DNA from: Liolophura sinensis
Lineage: Eukaryota > Mollusca > Polyplacophora > Chitonida > Chitonidae
Reading direction: 5' to 3'
DNA: 64,000 nt
Assembly: GCF_032854445.1 (NCBI RefSeq)
Contig: NC_088295.1
Span: forward strand, 96,095,805-96,159,804
A model generated the notes under the pieces. It was not told where the DNA came from, searched no databases, and saw nothing but the letters and a program-made list of their open reading frames with translations. Within the stretch, counting starts at the first letter, position 1. Each line of letters starts with the position of its first letter. The translations under genes were made by a program, and so were the position numbers. Of this stretch, positions 59,501 through 64,000 are shown piece after piece.

Positions 59501-62500
59501 GACAATAAGGAGTTGACACAGATCTAGATGATAATAAGGAGTTCACACAGACCTAGGTGATAATAAGGAATCAACAAACAGATCTAGGTGATAATAAGGA
59601 GTAGACACAGATCTAGGTGGTAGTAAGGAGTGGACACACATCTAGGTGTCAATAATGAGTCGACACAGATCTAGGTGATAATAAAGAGTGGACACAGACC
59701 TAGGTGATAATAAGGAGTTTACACAGACCTAGGTGATAATAAGGAGTCAACAAACAGATCTAGGTGATAATAAGGAGTAGACACAGATCTAGGTGATAAT
59801 AAGGAGTGGACACACATCTAGGTGACAATAAGGAGTCGACACAGATCTAGGTGATAATAAGGAGTTCACACAGACCTAGGTGATAATAAGGAGTCAACAA
59901 ACAGATCTAGGTGATAATAATGAGTAGACACAGACCTAGGTAATAATAAGGAGTTCACACAGATCTAGGTGATAATAAGGAGTCAATAAACAGATCTAGG
60001 TGATAATAAGGGGTGGACACAGACCGAGGTGATAAGGAGTTGACACAGATGTGGGTGATAATAAGGAGTCAACAAACAGATCTAGGTGATAATAAGGAGT
60101 AGTTTGAGCTTTACCACATGCACTCCAGTTTCCTTCATACATAAAACAGATAAAACTGAGATGGACTACTATACCTTTAGTGACTTCAGATTCCGGGTGG
60201 AAACAGATCTGAACAGTCACAAACATTTATTTGGACATGCTTGGTAACTTGGTAATCAACTTTAAATCAGGAACTGTTACATGTACATGTTCATGAGATG
60301 CGCCTTGTTAGAGCAACCACAAACTTGCATCACTTATACTCTATATGGCCATACAGTTAAAACGCAAAACAGAGTCTCAGCAACCGAAACAGCCAAGTGC
60401 TTGAGTTCTACTACAGAAATAACTCTCGTCTGATGGGTTAAAGCTGATAACATGAAGGTGCTTTTTTACTTGTCTCAATGTGCATCTAAGTCTGTAAAAA
60501 AGAAAAAGCCTAAAAGGGGAAGAAAACATTAAACTCACATGCTCAGTTGCAGTCCTTGTAGCTTATAACAAAATTTGTTGTGACCAGAAATCACTCACCT
60601 TTACATCGTTAGCGATAACAAGGAGCTACATTCCCTTGAGTATTCATAGTCACACCATAAACACATCAATCACTTTATTGCATTAGTATGGTGGTTCAAG
60701 TTCACACATGAATGATACTAGCATGAAAACAAATCCATTGTGGCTATGATTAACTGTGTTTCAAACACTTAAGCATGCTCTTCGTAAGATTCCTCATTTA
60801 AAGATAAGCACACCTACCACCTTGTGAGGTGGCAGTCAGCTATGCAAATTTGGATTGAAGTGAGACGATAAGACCACACCTATTACAACTATAGTCATCT
60901 TACTGTCAGTTTCTCAGACATACATGTACTTGTATAGCTGTTCTTTTTAAATTCACTTTAAGAACATAATTATCGATACAAATGTATGTTCAAATAGCAA
61001 AGCTGAAGCATTGGAAAAGAACATGGCATCAAAATCATATATATTTTTGCAGAGCAGGCATCCGTAGTTTATTTTTTTTATTATGTTTAAAAAAAAAGAG
61101 ATATACGCTGTACCCGGATTATGTAATATGTGTTACAAACAAAGTCAATAGTTTACAATCTAGCTAATCGAAATGATCCACACTAATACTTGTTTCCATC
61201 CAACCCAAATCTTAACAGAAGCAAATCAAGTTTGAATATGTGTCATAAAGGCATTGACTATGTCAAACTGGCCTCTTAAATAGTTACATGTACTCATATG
61301 CATCCATTGCCATACACCATGGCTTTACGTCAACCACTTCATCCTTCGGGCAGTTTGCAGACACTGGAATGCTTATGCATAACTGTAAATGGTGAAAATA
61401 TGTGTACTTGTACATGTGTATACTTGCAACTTTGCAAATATGTGTACTTGCAACTTTGAAGCACTGCTGGCACTGAAGAAAACCTTTGACACTGTATTGA
61501 CAGCATGAATGTTGGCTAAATGCACGAGTGCACAGTCTGTTACTATATATCACAAACAGAATGTTTGTATAAATGGACAAACCCTGAGTATTGCAGCATA
61601 TTGGTTATAATGTGTATTGATCAAAACATCATTATATGATGATTTTCAGAAATCTGTGACCCATTCTAGCAAAATTATAGGAATTATAGGGAAAAATCGA
61701 GCAAATTTGTGAAAATATAGGAAAGGCTTAAAATATAGGGGAAAAAATAGGAAAAATAGGCCCACTGGGAGCCCTGGTGTTGTCTTTCGATACACAAGGT
61801 GAGGGTTCAATCCCAGCTTTTAGCAGTGACCTTGGTGGCAATACAGTTAAATGATTCCTGTAGACCTCAATGTGGTGTTCATGTCTTCACATCACATATG
61901 GGAATAAATTTTCTTAATAACTTGCCAAATGTCAGTTGTTGATCCCAAGCATTCCAGTCTCCTCCATCCATACAACTGACTTAGATGGTATGTGATATTT
62001 CTGCACATTTGTACTCACTATGTTTCATTTATACTGAACTTAAAATTATCTCAATCATGTCGAGAAATCATAATTAAGGTGTACCCAATATATTTCTCAG
62101 GCAATAGCTTGGACTAACAATAAGCAGATCTATTTCCATTATCATACGTGTAAATTAGAAGCTACAGTGTCCCTGACATATCCATATAAGGTACCATGCT
62201 TGTCATTTTGTAATTGTGAGTTAAATGTGTTAAATGTGAGTTACACTCAGTACATATCCACCTTGTCTATAAGCATATACCCCAGCTATAACTCGAGTAC
62301 ACCTCAGACATCCAGTTTTTTTTACCTACTCTTTCCAGGGTACACATCCACTAAAGTGTACTTGAGGTGTTCATCTGCATAATTGGCAGTACCTCAGATA
62401 CATCTTCAGTATACCTCACACACACTTCAAGTACACCTCAGACATACTGCTGATGAGACATGCTACACCTCATGATACACTCTGATTGCCTCCACTACAG

Positions 62501-63222
62501 GTATGTATACCTCTGGGTATACCTTATCAGGATAAGGGTATACGCAGTTGGTCTTTGGGAAAAGTCAAGGGCTATCTTATCAGACAAGAAAGTGGTATCA
62601 ACGGACAGATCAAGTTCTTGAAAATAATCCATATACACAATTAATCATAGTAAAATGTATAGAATAGTAAAGACATTGTGTTGTTAGCACACAACGTCTA
62701 GAATTCATTAGGCTATGTAATGCGCTGTGTGCACACCTACGCTTTGCCTACGTAATATTATTATGGGTAGGTGATACTCTAGTTACTGGCTTAAGAGTGA
62801 AAAGAGCTATTATTACATATCATCAATATAATTTCATGAGGATCAAGTTATTTATTTATTGATTGGTGTTTTACGCCGTACTCAAGAATATTTCACTCAT
62901 ACGACGGCGGCAAGCATTATGGTGGGTGGAAACCGGGGACAGTCATCAGGATCAAGGATCAATCCACTGCTTATGTATATCCAGTGGATTTTAGAAAAAC
63001 GAAGTGTTATATTATCTAGCAAGAAGGATGGTATGATAAACAGTTCAGACTTTGTCTACTCATAACAGTAGTACATGCGCGGTACGCAATAACTTGAAGT
63101 TAACCACTAGCCTACATGATCATACTACATTGTCGCAAACAAAAACACACTCAGGAGAGCAGCAGTTAATTTCAGCTTGTCCTTACCCCAGATCGACGAG
63201 AGTCGTCGCCTAAGCTCACCAT
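41438..63222 (-). CDS. TMEM192: TMEM192-like lysosomal transmembrane protein (7 exons)
   Basis: Exons in transcript order: 63222-63187, 57242-57090, 54133-53902, 47974-47822, 44364-44282, 41898-41837 (tentative) and 41570-41438. They sum to 852 nt, 283 residues plus stop, close to the roughly 270 of vertebrate TMEM192. Visible features: acidic N-terminus with DDPLL (residues 29-33, DXXLL type); hydrophobic segments near 54-77, 87-105, 141-155 and 170-191; DRYLRYHHYVSRTLGYLEFY and RQTRHVRRLP between the second and third; a charged cytosolic tail with FNRKSASPDV; and a C-terminal helix LEKQADMIRYLKQHNAHLAK, very like the vertebrate tail. TMEM192 is known as a four-pass late-endosome/lysosome membrane protein. 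Assignment is from recalled similarity. The exon 5 donor and exon 6 are the weakest parts: without exon 6 the phases do not join. Confidence 0.82.
41571..42110. other. Intron, unique
   Basis: Contains the tentative exon 6 (41837-41898) and nothing else recognised. Confidence 0.4.
41837..41898 (-). CDS. TMEM192: Tentative TMEM192-like exon 6
   Basis: A 62-nt open segment between a weak acceptor (TACTTTAG) and a good donor (GATG/GTAAGG). It enters in phase 0 and leaves in phase 2, precisely the phases missing between exon 5 and exon 7, and would encode SVGLMNVRLCVNYARQPVRR plus a split Trp codon. No family similarity is evident, so the support is phase and donor only. Confidence 0.35.
42115..43500. 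repeat. 20-bp minisatellite
   Basis: About 68 units of exactly 20 bp, GAAACCTGTCACCTTCACAA, alternating with a TTCACTT variant in repeating higher-order patterns of 60-120 bp. Very homogeneous in the centre, degenerate at the right edge. Confidence 0.95.
43560..44280. repeat. Degenerate 62-bp array from TMEM192 exon 5 end
   Basis: About eleven diverged units with GAAGCCTATTTCTGTGAATG, ACCTGAACTGAAGGTGTAAC and TGATCTCAGTCAGG. On the - strand each carries AGTTCAGGTCATTCACAGAA followed by ATAGGCTTCAGGTGAAG, matching the exon 5 end and downstream bases (GTCCAGGTCGTCATCAACAG, AAATAGGCTTTAGGTAAAG). Confidence 0.8.
44282..44364 (-). CDS. TMEM192: TMEM192-like exon 5 (juxtamembrane tail)
   Basis: Acceptor TTATTTTTGTTTACAG gives VRTVKFNRKSASPDVQQDEM and on to FLSVQ. 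The FNRK..SPDV block matches the tail after TM4 in TMEM192. The donor is uncertain: CAG/GTCGTC at 44281 is non-consensus but in phase 0; the stronger GTAAAG at 44254 would include an in-frame TAG. The bases from GTCCAG to GTAAAG are the apparent seed of the degenerate 62-bp array at 43560-44280. Confidence 0.65.
44400..46335. repeat. 22-30 bp irregular minisatellite
   Basis: About 70 units of GGTAACACAGCTGTCAGAGG with short variable inserts (GAG, GGCAG, AGAGG). Interrupted by the SINE at 44603-44841. Confidence 0.9.
44603..44841 (-). mobile_element. SINE family A inserted in an array
   Basis: AATTTATTTGATTGGTGTTA, GCAGCCAGCATTATGGTGGG, GGAAACCAGGCAGAGCCCGG, ACTTGAACTCACAGCGACAC, TTACACTGCGCTAGCGAGC. 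Lacks the last 20 bases of the tRNA-like end. Confidence 0.85.
46535..47320. repeat. 54-bp minisatellite
   Basis: About 14 units with CTCCTCATTGTTATGGCAGC, AAGGCCTTGTCCTGCCACAA and AAAGTGTGTTATGG. Multiple of three, so 18-residue Cys/Lys repeats stay open; not a gene. Confidence 0.92.
47325..47821. other. Intron, unique
   Basis: AT-rich intron next to exon 4; no feature. Confidence 0.4.
47822..47974 (-). CDS. TMEM192: TMEM192-like exon 4 (TM3 and TM4)
   Basis: Acceptor TTTTATCTTCCCCAG, donor TTAG/GTAAGT. Encodes NAALVVVLIALENFC (TM3), a luminal/cytosolic loop with two Cys, and ITLEVAVILPILILYL (TM4). Phase 1 in and out. Confidence 0.85.
48049..48175. repeat. 31-bp minisatellite
   Basis: Four units of GACAACAGCTTTGGCCCGAT with GATTTTGTCCA, 75 bp upstream of the exon 4 acceptor. 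Confidence 0.88.
48180..50645. repeat. About 29-bp minisatellite with 178-bp higher-order unit
   Basis: Around 70 units of GATAAGTGAGAGTGACACAA with ATACAGAAGT. Between 48381 and 49093 a 178-bp composite unit repeats four times exactly in register (48381, 48559, 48737, 48915, 49093). Interrupted by a SINE at 49887-50224. Confidence 0.9.
49887..50224 (-). mobile_element. SINE family B inserted in an array
   Basis: GAGTGCGAGTGCTTGGGGTT, CAATTTTTCAGTCATATGAC, GTCAACCAGTCGTTGCACTA, and a tRNA-like end (on the - strand GGCTCAGATAGCATAGTTGG). Array units continue on both sides. Confidence 0.88.
50655..51345. repeat. 27-bp minisatellite
   Basis: About 25 units of AAGTCAGGTCAGGAGAAGGG with ACATCTT; the right edge introduces CAGCCTGTAAGAAGAAGGGG, the core of the 49-bp array beyond the transposon relic. 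Confidence 0.9.
51625..51840 (+). pseudogene. THAP zinc-finger fragment (transposase relic)
   Basis: The frame ending at 51840 carries EWIYSTRRKNFVPAKNCRIC followed by SAHF: the conserved Trp, the RKNF.P block and the CxxHF end of a THAP domain. The N-terminal part (KSCAALYTVVCKSEYVCQRS) has spare Cys but imperfect spacing, and the frame stops straight after HFTT, so it is degraded. Could also be a relic of a host THAP gene, but the inverted repeats around it favour a transposon. Confidence 0.6.
52227..52463 (-). other. Unrecognised 78-codon frame inside the relic
   Basis: Starts MENPSLAGQINLAVRMKTMS and ends with an acidic stretch DSEFSDVDDDLCPGIS. No family recognised. Acidic N-terminal regions occur in some transposases, but this is too little to name one. 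May be non-coding. Confidence 0.2.
52680..53515. repeat. 49-bp minisatellite
   Basis: About 17 units with GGACAGCCTGTAAGAAGAAG, GGGGCGTCTTAATGTTACAT and CAGGAGAAT. Shares GGTCAGGACAAGG and CAGCCTGTAAGAAG with the array left of the transposon relic. Confidence 0.9.
53519..53568 (-). mobile_element. SINE family A 3'-end fragment
   Basis: ATTTATTTATTTATTTGATT, then GGTATTTTACGCCATACTCA, ending after 50 bp: only the tail side of the element. Confidence 0.65.
53902..54133 (-). CDS. TMEM192: TMEM192-like exon 3 (TM1 end, TM2, conserved loop)
   Basis: Acceptor AATATGTTTGTATTTTTCAG, donor GGAG/GTGAGG. It starts VLLGTGSYIVPVLCQGEKCG, contains TM2 around GGLWIVFTAIDRYLRYHHY and the basic loop YRQTRHVRRLPVTVHSG. 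This is the region most like vertebrate TMEM192. Leaves in phase 1. Confidence 0.87.
54205..56190. repeat. 26-bp minisatellite
   Basis: About 76 units of GATGCTGTACAATCCAGATG with GACCAT, in several variant classes (GTTGTAAAAACCATCTG, CTGTACAAACTATCTGG) grouped in longer blocks of about 130-180 bp. Starts about 70 bp upstream of exon 3's acceptor. Long Trp/Ser/Ile - strand frames are read-throughs of 78 bp (3 x 26). Confidence 0.93.
56600..57075. repeat. 40-bp minisatellite
   Basis: About 12 units of GAGCGAGTCACAACTCTGCC with AACAAGTGCACACTGTTAAT, very uniform. Its right edge is 15 bp from the exon 2 donor. Confidence 0.93.
57090..57242 (-). CDS. TMEM192: TMEM192-like exon 2 (acidic N-terminus, start of TM1)
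   Basis: Acceptor GTGTTTTTTTAAG, donor GTG/GTAAGT. 51 codons: GYFFDQTDNS, then HDSDDPLLSDHTS, then FRQIKTTWVILLQIVLV, which is the first half of TM1. Phase 0 both ends. A SINE sits 84 bp upstream (57326-57596), and a 40-bp array begins about 15 bp past the donor. Confidence 0.83.
57326..57596 (+). mobile_element. SINE family A, full length with target-site duplication
   Basis: Best copy of family A: GGGGCCTCCGTGGCTCAGTC, GGTTAGCGCGCTAGCGCAGC (box A region), GTGAGTTCAAGTCCAGC (box B-like), body, CGGCGTAAAAAACCAATCAA and AATAAATAAATAAAT tail. An 11-bp duplication TCTACCATCAG lies at 57315-57325 and 57597-57607. It sits 84 bp upstream of the TMEM192 exon 2 acceptor. Confidence 0.93.
57608..58270. 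other. Intron, unique
   Basis: No gene. Ends with a possible tRNA-like remnant GTGTGGGTTCAATCCCAGCC (58269-58288) directly before the 29-bp array. Confidence 0.4.
58290..60110. repeat. 29-bp minisatellite
   Basis: About 62 units of GGTGATAATAAGGAGTCGAC with ACACATCTA; variants (GTCAACAAACAGATCTAGG, TTCACACAGACC) recur in blocks, showing higher-order duplication. Confidence 0.93.
60111..62847. other. Intron 1 of TMEM192-like gene, unique
   Basis: No coding exon supported. Holds a second tRNA-like remnant around AGGGTTCAATCCCAGC (61802-61817), a short duplication of ATATGTGTACTTGCAACTTT (61437), and loose ACACCTCAGACATAC repeats at 62280-62460. Confidence 0.4.
62848..62947 (-). mobile_element. 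SINE family A, 5'-truncated insertion with target-site duplication
   Basis: TTATTTATTTATTGATTGGT, TTTTACGCCGTACTCAAGAA and GCATTATGGTGGGTGGAAAC, then an abrupt end. AGGATCAAG lies on both sides (62839-62847 and 62948-62956), and the flanks CATGAGG/CATCAGG extend it, so truncation happened at insertion. Confidence 0.82.
63187..63222 (-). CDS. TMEM192: TMEM192-like exon 1 (start codon)
   Basis: ATG at 63222-63220 has A at -3 and G at +4. It reads MVSLGDDSRRSG and ends at donor GGG/GTAAGG in phase 0, exactly what exon 2 needs. The exon was found by position, donor and phase rather than by similarity. The intron to exon 2 is about 5.9 kb. Confidence 0.6.
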
Positions 63223-63254
63223 TCTTCTAAGGACTCCGCAAATTTCAGTTGCAT
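63216..63254 (-). promoter_or_regulatory. Upstream ORF overlapping the TMEM192-like start
   Basis: ATG at 63254-63252 (G at -3) opens a 12-codon frame, MQLKFAESLEEW, ending with TGA at 63218-63216. The TGA overlaps the second codon of the main frame (ATGGTGA), so the uORF stop lies four bases past the main start. Such overlaps often lower main-frame translation. Whether the transcript start includes it is not known. Confidence 0.45.
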
Positions 63255-64000
63255 TTCCGTACTGTCTTGAATATAACCAGTCTCTTTGACTTCCCGCTGG
63301 AGGAAAGCAGACTGAAAGTCACATGATTTGTACGTCTCCATACAGAAAAGAGTTTTAATCAAGGGAGATAATACAGCTTTCACTCAGAAATCCGACAGTT
63401 AAGTCTAGATCAGCTGTCTTGTTCCAGTATGCATTTGTGAATTTTAAACAAATTTTAATGAATATTCTAACAGTATTGTTACAATAGGATAGCACCCAAT
63501 TACCCCCTTTAGGTCACTATCCTATTTACATACGAGTAGTACATTTTTAATGTAAGCTGTGGTTAGGTGGGACCTCTGGTAATGGTGCGTTTTTAAAGGC
63601 GGCATAAGCTCCTTGAAGCCTACCTTAATTCAAGACCTTTAATTTTGTGAACTAATATGGCAAGCCCAGGTAAAATGCTATGTCAGTTTTATCCATTCAG
63701 AGTAAATTTAACAAGATTTCTTAAAATTAGCTTAGAAAAATACTAATTAACTAGACCTACATATAGGCCTACGTGTACGACAGGCAGCTTCGGCAAACGC
63801 CTTCAAATGTCTGTGTTATAGGCCTATCTAATCTCAGTAACATCGACCTAATGTATGATCTCTAAACATTTCTGCGAATCTCAGTGGTTGATGTAATGTT
63901 TTTCTCTATTCCGTTTCCAAGAAAAGTTGCAACTGTCGTGATGTACTGCAAGAGCCTAGGCTACTTCAATTGGCGAGGTGTAATTTCATGCAGCAAAAAC
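63255..64000 (-). other. Presumed 5' flank of TMEM192-like gene
   Basis: Non-repetitive sequence upstream of exon 1. No convincing TATA box, CpG island or coding region is seen by eye. A promoter is expected here from position only. Confidence 0.3.

Overview
This window is animal nuclear DNA, most likely from a mollusc or related lophotrochozoan. The evidence is spliced genes with conserved animal homologues, two families of tRNA-derived SINEs with target-site duplications, many short CATGTACATGTA-type stretches, and introns packed with minisatellites. By rough addition about 60% of the window is tandem repeat, and nearly all long open frames are read-throughs of repeat units. Nothing looks bacterial or viral.

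Two protein-coding genes can be reconstructed from splice sites, reading phase and family resemblance. On the + strand (2010-33823) lie the last eleven exons (531 codons plus stop) of a CEP164-like centriolar distal-appendage protein; its 5' part is upstream of the window. On the - strand (63222 down to 41438) lies a probably complete TMEM192-like four-pass lysosomal membrane protein of about 283 residues in seven exons, the sixth exon and the exon 5 donor being tentative. The genes converge, with about 7.6 kb between their stop codons.

Layout: 1-2009 upstream intron (21-bp and 18-bp arrays); 2210-9569 intron with a 6-kb array of 57-bp units and a 43-bp array; 9623-11038 intron with a SINE and a 33-bp array; 11143-11947 34-bp array; 12102-12925 the only array-free CEP164 intron longer than a few hundred bases apart from the last; 13091-15230 68-bp array; 15556-18232 splice-donor array plus 48-bp array; 18354-25626 60-bp array and others; 25716-27545 45-bp array; 27622-29749 acceptor-like array; 29912-33675 last intron with SINEs. 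The intergenic part (33824-41437) holds a pyrimidine-only-like array, 40-bp and 19-bp arrays and a 98-bp triplication. The TMEM192 gene is filled with 32-, 20-, 62-, 22-, 54-, 31-, 29-, 27-, 49-, 26-, 40- and 29-bp arrays, SINEs and a THAP-domain DNA-transposon relic with inverted ends at TTAA.

The most striking pattern is that several arrays are amplified copies of exon/intron junctions of these same two genes: the donors of CEP164 exons 1, 5 and 6 (window numbering), the acceptor of exon 10, and the end of TMEM192 exon 5 and its final coding exon. Introns therefore carry tens to hundreds of splice-site look-alikes beside the genuine ones, and the TMEM192 stop codon itself sits inside a minisatellite unit.
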